Notes under the pieces: model-generated
What the model was told of the DNA's origin: nothing
Seen by the model: only the letters and a program-made list of their open reading frames with translations
Database searches by the model: none
NCBI GenBank assembly: GCA_029556545.1
Contig: JAKQEQ010000153.1
Span: 62,001-126,000, forward strand
DNA length: 64,000 nucleotides
Origin: Candidatus Hydrogenedentota bacterium
GTDB lineage: Bacteria > Hydrogenedentota > Hydrogenedentia > Hydrogenedentales > JAGMZX01
Reading direction: 5' to 3'
Program-made: the position numbers and the translations under genes
In this document: in pieces, positions 1-7,664 of the stretch
Numbering within the stretch: the stretch's first letter is position 1
Layout: every line of letters starts with the position of its first letter

Positions 1-731
1 CCAATGACGACGGCATCGGTGCGCCCGGCCTCGAGGCGCTGGTCGCGGCGCTGCGGCCCTTGGGCGAGGTGGTCGTATACGCGCCGGACCGGCAGCAGAG
101 CGCCGTGGGGCACGGCGTGTCGCTGCACGAGCCGCTGCGCGTCGTTACCCTGCGCGACGGCTGGCACATGGTGGACGGCACGCCGACGGACTGCGTCATG
201 CTCGCCATCCGGCGGCTGCTCGGGCGGCGTCCGAATCTGGTGGTCTCGGGAGTGAACCCGGGTGCGAATCTCGGCGATGACGTGACGTACTCGGGCACGG
301 TGGCCGGGGCGTATGAGGGGATGCTGCAACGGGTACCCGCGTTCGCGGTTTCGAACGTCGCCTATCGTCCGCAGCACATCGATACGGCGGCGACGTTCGC
401 GGGCAAACTCGCGCGGTACGTGCTCGAACACGGCATGCCGGAGGAGACGGTGCTCAACGTAAACGTGCCGGACGTGCCTTACGCCCAATTGACCGGCGTC
501 GCCATCACGCGGATGGGCCGGCGGCACTACCAGGACGAGATCATCGAGCGGCGCGACCCGCGCGGCCAGGTGTATTACTGGATCGGCGGGCCGGAGCCTT
601 CGCATTACCCGGAGGAAGGCACGGATTTCGAGGCTATCGAGAAGACCATGGTCAGCGTGACGCCGTTGCACCGGGACCTCACGCACCACGCGGCGCTGCA
701 CCATTTCTACGACCCGAGATTGGAACTCTGA
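1..731 (+). CDS. surE: 5'-/3'-nucleotidase SurE (5' end outside window)
   Basis: This is the survival protein SurE, a metal-dependent nucleoside monophosphate phosphatase of the cytoplasm. The first codons lie outside the window: the reading frame is open from base 3 and enters at the family's N-terminal motif NDDGIGAPGLEAL, so only about half a dozen residues are missing. The acidic NDDG pair that binds the metal is present, as are APDRQQSAVGHG and the SGVNPGANLGDDVTYSGT segment that binds phosphate and substrate. The length fits SurE (about 250 residues). The next gene follows after 30 bases on the same strand. Identification is firm; only the start is unseen. Confidence 0.95.
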   Translation, partial: NDDGIGAPGLEALVAALRPLGEVVVYAPDRQQSAVGHGVSLHEPLRVVTLRDGWHMVDGTPTDCVMLAIRRLLGRRPNLVVSGVNPGANLGDDVTYSGTVAGAYEGMLQRVPAFAVSNVAYRPQHIDTAATFAGKLARYVLEHGMPEETVLNVNVPDVPYAQLTGVAITRMGRRHYQDEIIERRDPRGQVYYWIGGPEPSHYPEEGTDFEAIEKTMVSVTPLHRDLTHHAALHHFYDPRLEL

Positions 732-761
732 CGCGCGCGGCGCACGAAGGAATCGCGGTGT

Positions 762-1433
762 ATGTTCATTGTGATGCGGCGGGCATATGACTGGGTCTTG
801 AGTTGGGCCGAGACGCCTTACGGCGCCATCGCATTGGCCGTGCTGTCCTTCGCCGAGGCGAGTTTCTTCCCCATTCCGCCGGACGTCTTGCTCATCGCTT
901 TGTGTATCAGCGTTCGTGAGAAGGCGATGTGGTATGCGGGCGTGTGCGCCGTGGCCTCGTTGTTCGGCGGCATCCTCGGATACCTGATTGGCTGGGGTTT
1001 CTGGGGCGCGACGGACCAGTTCTTCTACACCTACGTGTTTTCGGAGGCGAAATTCGCCGCGGTGCAGGCGTACTATCAACAATACGATTTCTGGATTGTC
1101 TTTATCGCGGCGTTCACGCCGATCCCATACAAGATCATCACCATCGCCGCGGGTGTGTGCGAGATCAACGTCGCCATGTTCCTGATCGCCTCGCTGGTCG
1201 GGCGTTCGGCGCGGTTCTTCCTTGTTGCGGGGCTCATTTATTGGCTGGGATCGCCCATCAAAGCGTTCATCGACCGATGGTTCAACGCCCTGACCGTCGC
1301 GTTCGTCATCCTGCTCGTCGCCGGTTTCGGCGCGCTGAGATACTTCGAGAAGCACGAAGAACCGGACGCGCCGACCGAACTCGATACGCCCGCCGTGCAG
1401 ATCGAGGCGCCCGAGGCAACGCCGTCCGTCTGA
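762..1433 (+). CDS. DedA/VTT-domain membrane protein (YqaA-like)
   Basis: This is a polytopic inner-membrane protein of 223 residues of the DedA/SNARE-associated (VTT) superfamily, nearest to the YqaA type. Members are thought to act as lipid scramblases or flippases and in envelope homeostasis. The N-terminal half carries the re-entrant helix signature around FAEASFFPIPPDVLLIAL, followed by a Gly-rich helix (GGILGYLIGWGFWG) and the FTPIPYKIITIAAG motif. Two further membrane helices and a charged cytosolic tail rich in Glu/Pro follow. An AAGGA ribosome site lies about 10 bases before the chosen ATG; an in-frame ATG four codons later is possible. It may be co-transcribed with surE. The substrate is unknown. 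Confidence 0.8.
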   Translation: MFIVMRRAYDWVLSWAETPYGAIALAVLSFAEASFFPIPPDVLLIALCISVREKAMWYAGVCAVASLFGGILGYLIGWGFWGATDQFFYTYVFSEAKFAAVQAYYQQYDFWIVFIAAFTPIPYKIITIAAGVCEINVAMFLIASLVGRSARFFLVAGLIYWLGSPIKAFIDRWFNALTVAFVILLVAGFGALRYFEKHEEPDAPTELDTPAVQIEAPEATPSV

Positions 1434-1460
1434 GACGGGCGCGCGACGCGGCCCGTGCCG

Positions 1461-1889
1461 CTACATCAGCCGCTCGAGCGCCTCGCGCAACGCGGGGGAA
1501 ATTTCCACGGGTTCGCCGGTCGCGCGGTTGATCCACACCACGATCGAGCGCGCGTCCGCCACGAGCGTATCCGTCCCATCGAGAAAGAGGCCGTGCTCGA
1601 AGTGGAAGGACCGGCGGCTTATCTTGCCGACCCGCGTTCCCACTTCGATAGTCGCGGGGTGTTGCACCGGACGGCGGAAATTGCACGTGACCGAGGCGAG
1701 CACCGGGCCCTCCGCGGCATGGAGCCAGTCGCCGTCGGGCGCGAGCGACCGGAACACTTGAATCCGGCCGATTTCGAGGTACGTGACGTACTTCGCGTTG
1801 TTGACGTGATGGTAGGCGTCCATGTCGCTCCAGCGCACGGGCACGGACACCCAATCCCGGAATTCCCGGCGGTCCACAGCGGGCTTCAT
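1461..1889 (-). CDS. Acyl-CoA thioesterase, 4HBT/YbgC hotdog family
   Basis: This 142-residue protein is a single hotdog-fold domain of the 4-hydroxybenzoyl-CoA thioesterase/YbgC family, which hydrolyses acyl-CoA or acyl-ACP thioesters in the cytoplasm. The family's N-terminal signature is clear in WSDMDAYHHVNNAKYVTYLE: an Asp near the start of the long helix is the usual catalytic residue, followed by the H-V-N-N turn. A GGGAGGG ribosome site about 11 bases upstream supports the start at 1889 rather than the longer frame to 1940. It is divergent from the dCMP deaminase gene, with about 80 bases between the starts. The natural substrate cannot be told from sequence. Confidence 0.85.
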   Translation of the reverse strand: MKPAVDRREFRDWVSVPVRWSDMDAYHHVNNAKYVTYLEIGRIQVFRSLAPDGDWLHAAEGPVLASVTCNFRRPVQHPATIEVGTRVGKISRRSFHFEHGLFLDGTDTLVADARSIVVWINRATGEPVEISPALREALERLM

Positions 1890-1969
1890 GAGCGGTTTTG
1901 CCCTCCCAAGTCGCTCGCGTATACTGGGCGCGCGGGCCACGGGTTTTCAAGCAAGAGGCGAGGACACGC

Positions 1970-2458
1970 ATGCAGGAACACCACGAACGACCCTCCTGGG
2001 ACGACTACTTCATGGAAGTGGCGCATACGATCGCGAAGCGCGCCACCTGCGATCGGGGACGCAGCGGCTGCGTCATCGCGCGGGACCGGCAACTGCTCGT
2101 CACGGGCTACGTCGGCTCGCCGATGGGCTTCGCCCATTGCGACGAAGTGGGCCATCAACTCAAGCAGGTCGTCCACGAGGACGGCACGACGACCACCCAT
2201 TGCGTGCGGACCGTGCACGCCGAACAGAACGCGATCTGCCAGGCCGCGAAACTGGGCGTGAGCATCCGCGGCGCGACCTTGTACTGCCGCATGACGCCCT
2301 GCCGCGTGTGCGCCATGCTGATCATCAACTGCGGAATCGCGCGCGTGGTGTGCGAACGCCGCTACCACGCCGGGGCGGAGTCCGAGGCCATGTTCCAGCA
2401 GGCGGGCGTCCAACTCGAATACAAATGCGACGAAGTCCAGCAATACGATAACCAGTAG
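1970..2458 (+). CDS. Deoxycytidylate (dCMP) deaminase family protein
   Basis: This 162-residue zinc-dependent deaminase resembles dCMP deaminase/ComEB. The expected reaction is dCMP to dUMP, feeding dTMP synthesis. Zinc and catalytic motifs are intact: HAEQN (zinc His plus catalytic Glu) and TPCRVCAM (PCxxC, two zinc Cys). The N-terminal RPSWDDYFMEVAHTIAKRATC and the GYVGSPMG loop are also typical of dCMP deaminases rather than cytidine or tRNA deaminases. The ATG at 1970 is preceded by an AGAGGCGAGG ribosome site, so the longer frame starting at 1898 is unlikely. It stands alone, upstream of a repeat-rich intergenic region. Confidence 0.88.
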   Translation: MQEHHERPSWDDYFMEVAHTIAKRATCDRGRSGCVIARDRQLLVTGYVGSPMGFAHCDEVGHQLKQVVHEDGTTTTHCVRTVHAEQNAICQAAKLGVSIRGATLYCRMTPCRVCAMLIINCGIARVVCERRYHAGAESEAMFQQAGVQLEYKCDEVQQYDNQ

Positions 2459-2528
2459 CGGGCCATTCGTGTTCGATCCGGAAGCATTTCAGGTCCTCAC
2501 CGCACACGCCGTGGCAAGCGCGCAAGTG

Positions 2529-2560
2529 TTTCTGGATTCCCGCTTGCGCGGGAATGACGG
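2529..2560. repeat. Intergenic palindrome ATTCCC-N8-GGGAAT
   Basis: A perfect ATTCCC-N8-GGGAAT palindrome sits at 2536-2555, flanked by TCTGG on the left and GACGG on the right. The same core, in the opposite orientation, was split by the element at 2603-3007. The architecture matches the dRS3-like/REP-type palindromes known from Neisseria and many other genomes. It may act as a hairpin or as an insertion target. Confidence 0.8.
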
Positions 2561-2602
2561 AGGAGGCGAACGCGGCCTGCCACATCGTCATTCCCGCGAA
2601 AG

Positions 2603-3007
2603 AGTCTGTCGATTTAGGTCGCCTTGGCGCAAGCGGAGACCGACGGCGGCTATTCCATCAGTGACCTTGGGTGAACGCAATCCATTTAGCCCGCCTTGGC
2701 GGGCTCTTCTTTGCACCCGCATTTATGCGGGGTGAAACGGGGACCTCATATACAGACAAGCGCGCTTCAGCGCGGCTTTTTCAACGGCTTCCGCATTGTC
2801 TCCACGCTGAAGCGGCTCGGCAAGCGGCGCTGAAGCGCCCTCTTCGCGAAAGTAACAGCCTATTACACCCCGCGTGAACGCGGGTGCAAAGAGGAGCCGC
2901 GCTAAAGCGCGCTGACAAGTCCAGCACGCTCTTTGGAAAGAAACATGGTGGGTCATGGGCACTTATTCTCGCGTTTTTCAGCCCGTCTCCGATTAAATCG
3001 ACAGACC
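2603..3007. mobile_element. MITE-like element, 405 bp, 14-bp TIRs, 6-bp target duplication
   Basis: Terminal inverted repeats of 14 bases (13 matching) lie at 2603-2616 and 2994-3007, with termini AGTCTGTCGATTTA and its complement. The element is flanked by the direct repeat CGAAAG at 2597-2602 and 3008-3013. Removing the element and one CGAAAG copy restores an ATTCCC-GCGAAAGC-GGGAAT palindrome like the one at 2536-2555, which is strong evidence for insertion. No transposase or credible ORF is inside. The centre holds two inverted copies of a compound module: a GC-rich hairpin, then CTTTGCACCCGC with a GCGGGGTG arm, then a GCGCTTCAGCGC-type hairpin (about 2695-2785 and 2825-2905). It should need a transposase in trans. 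Confidence 0.75.
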
Positions 3008-3123
3008 CGAAAGCGGGAATCCAGAAGACATGAAATATGCGCCTTAACCGAACCCGCATGTTGGAACCTCCCTCGCGGGGCCGCTACAATTCAGGAACGA
3101 CCGACGCATAGGAAACCCCCGCG

Positions 3124-6105
3124 TTGAACCCGGAAGAAAACGGCGCGCGCCTCACCGCGGCGCAATGGACCTTGCTGGCGTGCATCGTGCTTGTCGGCGC
3201 CGCGCTGCGTCTCTATGACCTCGGCGGGCAGAGCCTCTGGTACGACGAAGGGGCGACCCTCCACCACACGCGTTACGTCGATTGCCGCGGCTCGCTATTC
3301 GACATCACGAAGACGACCGAGCCGCCGATGATCACCGTGCTCGCCTTCCTCTGGCTGCGCCTCCTCGACGCCGTAGCGGACACGCCGATGATTTCCGCTA
3401 CGAACGACCTTCTGATTCGCCTGTTGCCGTGCCTCTTCGGCGTCTTGTGCATCCCGCTCGTGTTCGCGGCGGCGCGCGCGTTGCTTCGACGCGCGGACGC
3501 CGCTCTCATCGCGGCGTTTCTCTATGCCATCGCCCCGTTCCACATTTACTATGCCCAGGAACTGCGCGTATACACGGTCTACACCGCCCTGTCGCTGTGC
3601 GCGGTCTACTGTCTCGTAAAGGTCCTTGGAGAAGACCCTCACCCTGACCCTCTCCCCGAGGGAGAGGGATCAGGAAAGCGGTACTGGGTCGGCCTGGTTC
3701 TCACGGAAGCCCTTCTCCTCTATACCCATTTCATCGCCGTCTGGACCTTGTTCCTCTTCAACGTCTATTTCGTGTGCACGTTGCCGTGGCAGCGCCGCCG
3801 GTTCTGGAAATGGACGGCGTCGCAAGCGGCGGCGGGGCTGTTGGCGCTGCCCGCGCTGTGGCACCTGTTCAACGCGCTCGATCGCGTGCGCCGCATCGAG
3901 ATCGCCTGGTACCCCGCGCCGACCTGGAAGACGGGCCTCATCACGTTCAAGGCGTTCTTCGCGGGCTACAGCTTCAACATATGGGCGTATTGGGCGCTCT
4001 TCGCGCTGGCCGCCTTGTTCTTCGCAATCGGTCTCACGCTGCTCGCGGCGCGACGAGGCCGGGCCGCCCTGCTTACGGCGTTGCTGGCGATCGTACCCAT
4101 TGCCGCCAACATCCTCATCTGGAAAGACCGGCACTTCTCGTTCTACGAGCATCGTCCGTTCATCTTTTCCGGCGCCGTCGCCCTGTTCGCGATCGCCTAC
4201 GCACTGGCGGCGCTGCGTCCCCGCGCCCTGCGCATCGGCGCGCTGGTCCTGTTTGCCGTGCTCACCGCGCCGCACCTGCGCGAACTCTACGCCCACCGGG
4301 TGCATCCCATCGAGACGCACCGACTCGCCGTGTACGACAAGAGCGATTTCCGCTCCGCGGCCGCGTACCTGCGCGACCATTTCGAGGAAGGCGATCTGAT
4401 TTGCCACGCGAACCATTTCACGATGTACTCGATGCGCCACTACCTCGACCTCCCGCAAACCCGCGTCGGCGCGCACGATTGGGACTGGGACGTGATGGCC
4501 AACAGCCACGGCAACCCGGCGCTCGCCGAGGCGCATGACCTCATGCCTGTGCGCGTCGAGGAGGCGACCCGCGACGCCCGCCGCGTCTGGTTCATCGAGT
4601 CGCACGGCCTGACTTTCGAGTACAAGCCGCACACCGAGCCGGTCCGCGCATGGTTCGAAACCAACTTCCGCCGCGTGGACCATCAGGAATTCTTCGGCCT
4701 CACCGCCACGTGTTACGCGCGCTATGACGGCCCGCCGCCACGCATGCCCAATGTCGTCTTCCTGCTGCTCGACACCGTGCGGGCGGATCGCCTCGGCGCG
4801 ACGCGCAACGGCCTGCCCGTGACGCCGCACCTCGACGCCTTCGCCGATGAGGCCGTGGTGTTCGCGAACACGGTGACGCCCTGCAGTTGGACGAAGCCCG
4901 CCATGGCCTCGATTTTCACGGCCCGCTACGTGGACGCCCATGGCGTTTTCTACAGCGCGCGCATCGAGGACCCGGACCACCCGGTCAGCGACGTGTTGCC
5001 GGACGAATTCGAGACGATGGCCGAGTTCCTCGCGCGCCACGGCTACGACACCTTCGCCGTGCAAACCAACGCGAACCTGACCCGCGCCGCGGGTTTCGCC
5101 CAAGGCTTCGACGAGGGGCGCTACCTCTTCCAGAACGGCTGGCGCGCGGACTGGGTGACGGGCCAGGCGCTTCACACGCTCGATGTGTTGCGCGAGCCCT
5201 TCTTCGCCTACTGCCACTACATGGACCCCCACGCGCCTTACGACCCGCCCGAGACGCACCGCGACGTCTTCGGACCCGAGCCGGACCTCACCGAACAGGA
5301 CCGCGCCCTTCTCGACAACGACACGTTCATGGCCTATTGCCTCGACCGCGTAAAGGTTGCGCTCGGCCTCGAAGACGGGCACGCGATGCCCGAGTTCTCG
5401 CCACAAGGCAAGGAGTACGTACGCCAACGCTACGACAGCGAAATCCGCTACATGGACGACGAACTCGGCCCGCTTCTCGATCGCGTCCGCGCGAAATACC
5501 CGCACAGCGTCATCATCATTGCATCGGACCACGGCGAGGAATTCTGGGAACGCGGCGGCATGGGCCACGGCGCGACGCTTCACCGAGAGCAACTGCGCGT
5601 CCCGCTGCTCATCCGCGCCCCGGGACTCCCCCGCGGCCGCGTCGAGACGCCCGCCGAACTGCTCGACATCCTGCCGACCGTCGCCCGGCTTATCGGCGCC
5701 GACGCCGACCCCGCGTGGCAGGGCAAAGACCTCTTCCGCGCCGACGCCGTCCATGAACCGCGTTTCTCGCGCACCTACGGGCCCTGGCCGGAACTCCGTG
5801 TTGACGCCGAGGCCGTCCTCGACGGCGGCGCGAAGCTGATCCGCGACAATACGCACGAACAGACGCGGCTCTACGACCTCGAAACCGACCCTGGCGAACA
5901 TAACGACCTCGCCCCCGATCAACCGGAACGCGCGCAGGCGCTTACATCGACGCTCGACGATCACCGCCGCAAAAACGAGAAACGCCGCGGCGCGGTCGCC
6001 CAGCAAGAGACGCGCCTCGACGACGAAACCCGCGCCATGCTCGACGCCATGGGATACGTGGATTCCACAAGCCATCCCGCCCAAACGGATACGAACAATC
6101 GGTAA
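3124..6105 (+). CDS. Membrane glycosyltransferase-like / sulfatase-fold fusion protein
   Basis: This 993-residue protein starts at a TTG. Residues 1-400 form about nine membrane helices with a GT-C-like opening (ALRLYDLGGQSLWYDEGAT, a DE pair after helix 1, then a PFHIYYAQELRVYT loop), resembling ArnT/PMT-type lipid-sugar transferases. Residues 545-990 are an alkaline-phosphatase-superfamily (PF00884 type) domain with metal Asp550, SDHGEEF at 801-806 and HG nearby. The nucleophile position is Thr590 in TKPAMAS, not the Cys/Ser of formylglycine sulfatases, so phospho- or phosphoglycerol-transfer/hydrolysis chemistry is more likely than sulfate ester cleavage. Residues 171-182 (DPHPDPLPEGEG) are encoded by a dispersed palindrome. 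The substrate is unknown; an extracytoplasmic glycan is probable. Confidence 0.75.
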   Translation: MNPEENGARLTAAQWTLLACIVLVGAALRLYDLGGQSLWYDEGATLHHTRYVDCRGSLFDITKTTEPPMITVLAFLWLRLLDAVADTPMISATNDLLIRLLPCLFGVLCIPLVFAAARALLRRADAALIAAFLYAIAPFHIYYAQELRVYTVYTALSLCAVYCLVKVLGEDPHPDPLPEGEGSGKRYWVGLVLTEALLLYTHFIAVWTLFLFNVYFVCTLPWQRRRFWKWTASQAAAGLLALPALWHLFNALDRVRRIEIAWYPAPTWKTGLITFKAFFAGYSFNIWAYWALFALAALFFAIGLTLLAARRGRAALLTALLAIVPIAANILIWKDRHFSFYEHRPFIFSGAVALFAIAYALAALRPRALRIGALVLFAVLTAPHLRELYAHRVHPIETHRLAVYDKSDFRSAAAYLRDHFEEGDLICHANHFTMYSMRHYLDLPQTRVGAHDWDWDVMANSHGNPALAEAHDLMPVRVEEATRDARRVWFIESHGLTFEYKPHTEPVRAWFETNFRRVDHQEFFGLTATCYARYDGPPPRMPNVVFLLLDTVRADRLGATRNGLPVTPHLDAFADEAVVFANTVTPCSWTKPAMASIFTARYVDAHGVFYSARIEDPDHPVSDVLPDEFETMAEFLARHGYDTFAVQTNANLTRAAGFAQGFDEGRYLFQNGWRADWVTGQALHTLDVLREPFFAYCHYMDPHAPYDPPETHRDVFGPEPDLTEQDRALLDNDTFMAYCLDRVKVALGLEDGHAMPEFSPQGKEYVRQRYDSEIRYMDDELGPLLDRVRAKYPHSVIIIASDHGEEFWERGGMGHGATLHREQLRVPLLIRAPGLPRGRVETPAELLDILPTVARLIGADADPAWQGKDLFRADAVHEPRFSRTYGPWPELRVDAEAVLDGGAKLIRDNTHEQTRLYDLETDPGEHNDLAPDQPERAQALTSTLDDHRRKNEKRRGAVAQQETRLDDETRAMLDAMGYVDSTSHPAQTDTNNR
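3635..3669. repeat. Dispersed CCCTCACCCT..GGGAGAGGG palindrome inside a gene
   Basis: This is a palindromic repeat (CTCTCCC and GGGAGAG arms) lying in frame in the glycosyltransferase-sulfatase fusion gene and encoding about 12 residues between two membrane segments. A close copy is intergenic at 46848-46880. The reading frame stays open across it. Confidence 0.8.
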
Positions 6106-6230
6106 GGCTGAATAGGGCATAATAGTCGCCGGAAAGCGGGATTCCGCGGCACGGTTTGACGCTCTGCTGTTCTTGCGCAATCAAGATGCGCGGGTTGGCC
6201 ACCCCACAAGGGGAAGGAAATGACCGAACG

Positions 6231-7601
6231 ATGATCGACACACTGAGATGCATGCGGACTTTATCGATTCTGCTCCGAAGCGGCCTTCTGCTGAACCTGG
6301 CGTCGCTGCCGGCGTGTGCGAACGCGACGGCCATGCCGGGGCTCGCCGAATTCGGGATTACGTACTGGTGGGGACCGCCGCCGTCTGAAACGAATCCGGC
6401 GCGGTACGACGAGATCAAGTCGGCGGGGTTCAACCTGGTGAGCTTGCCTTCGCCGGATGTACGAGACGAGTTTCACCCATACTTCGACAAAGCGCTCAAC
6501 ACCCGAATCCTCGACTTGTGCGCGGCGCGCGGCATGAAGGCGCTGGTGGCGGATCAGCGCATGGCCGAGGCGCTGGGCGCGGATGGGCACGCGGTGGACG
6601 AGATTCTGGACGGGATTGTCGCCGACTACAAGGACCACCCCGCTCTATATGGATATTACGTGGTGGATGAACCCACGACGGAACGGTACCCGCGGTTGGC
6701 CCGGATCGTAGCGCGTCTCCGCGAGAAGGACCCGGCCCACGTGGCCTACGTTAACTTGTTTCCCATTTACGCTCCCGCCGAGTTTCTCAAGGCAAAGGAT
6801 TACCAGGAATACGTGGAGCGCTTCGTGACCGAGGTGAAGCCGGCCTTCATCAGCTACGACAATTATCATTTCGTGTTGCCAAATGTGCTGGTGAAACGGC
6901 CGGAATCGTTCGCGAGCGACCAGGAACAAGCAGTCTGGGAAACAGCCCACGCCGCCGCGCAGGGGGATGACCGCCCGGGTTTTTTCGACAATCTGGAGAT
7001 TGTGCGCGCGGTGGCCATGAAACACGACTTGCCGTTCATGGTTATTGTGCTGCTCACCACGCACGGGCTCTACCGCGACCTGACCGAACCGGAATTGCGG
7101 TGGGAAGCGTTCCAAACGCTGGCGTATGGCTCATCATGCCTGTCCTGGTTCACCTACTGGGCGCCGCCGGATGACGACGCCTGGCATTTCCGCAACGCGG
7201 TCTTCAACTGGGACGGGCAAATGACGGACCACTATGGGGAGGTAACACGGGTCAACGCGGATGTCCGCGTGCTGGGCAACAAGCTCATGGGTAAGGGGAG
7301 CGAGGCGGTCTATTGCGTAGGATCGGAACGCAATCAATTGGTGCGGCGCTTCGTCCCCCATGGGCCCGTGCGGGCTATCGAGGGACCGCGCTTGACCGCC
7401 GGGTTCTTCGAGGGCGGCTATCTCTTGCTGGCCCACAAGAACTATCGCGAAGCGGGAGAGGTTACACTGTACCTGACCGACGGAGCAAAGGCGTGGCTTA
7501 TTGACAAACCCACCGGTACCGAGCGGCCATTGACCGTGCATGATGGCAAGGTAACGTTGACACTGGCGCCGGGCGACGGCGACCTGCTGCGGCTCGAATG
7601 A
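6231..7601 (+). CDS. Secreted TIM-barrel glycoside hydrolase-like protein
   Basis: This 456-residue protein opens with an N-terminal export signal (hydrophobic stretch RTLSILLRSGLLLNLASL, then ACANATA). The body looks like a (beta/alpha)8 barrel: GITYWWGPPPSETNPARYDEIKSAGFN at the first strand and YGYYVVDEP at a likely catalytic acid position, as in beta-galactosidase-like clan GH-A enzymes. A beta-sandwich-like C-terminal region follows (residues about 370-456). I cannot assign a CAZy family. A GGGGAAGGA ribosome site lies about 12 bases before the ATG at 6231; another in-frame ATG is seven codons on. The minus-strand gene at 15329-17173 has a similar WMLQDEPDW motif and may be a distant relative. 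Confidence 0.55.
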   Translation: MIDTLRCMRTLSILLRSGLLLNLASLPACANATAMPGLAEFGITYWWGPPPSETNPARYDEIKSAGFNLVSLPSPDVRDEFHPYFDKALNTRILDLCAARGMKALVADQRMAEALGADGHAVDEILDGIVADYKDHPALYGYYVVDEPTTERYPRLARIVARLREKDPAHVAYVNLFPIYAPAEFLKAKDYQEYVERFVTEVKPAFISYDNYHFVLPNVLVKRPESFASDQEQAVWETAHAAAQGDDRPGFFDNLEIVRAVAMKHDLPFMVIVLLTTHGLYRDLTEPELRWEAFQTLAYGSSCLSWFTYWAPPDDDAWHFRNAVFNWDGQMTDHYGEVTRVNADVRVLGNKLMGKGSEAVYCVGSERNQLVRRFVPHGPVRAIEGPRLTAGFFEGGYLLLAHKNYREAGEVTLYLTDGAKAWLIDKPTGTERPLTVHDGKVTLTLAPGDGDLLRLE

Positions 7602-7664
7602 ACGCACCGCTTTCGTAATCGTGGTTTGATACGGGCAGGGCGTGGATGGGCTGCGCGGCGCGTG

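Noticed and set aside
3670-6180. Open frame of 836 codons antisense to the glycosyltransferase-sulfatase fusion
   Set aside because: No recognisable motif, and the other strand has complete catalytic signatures over the same bases.
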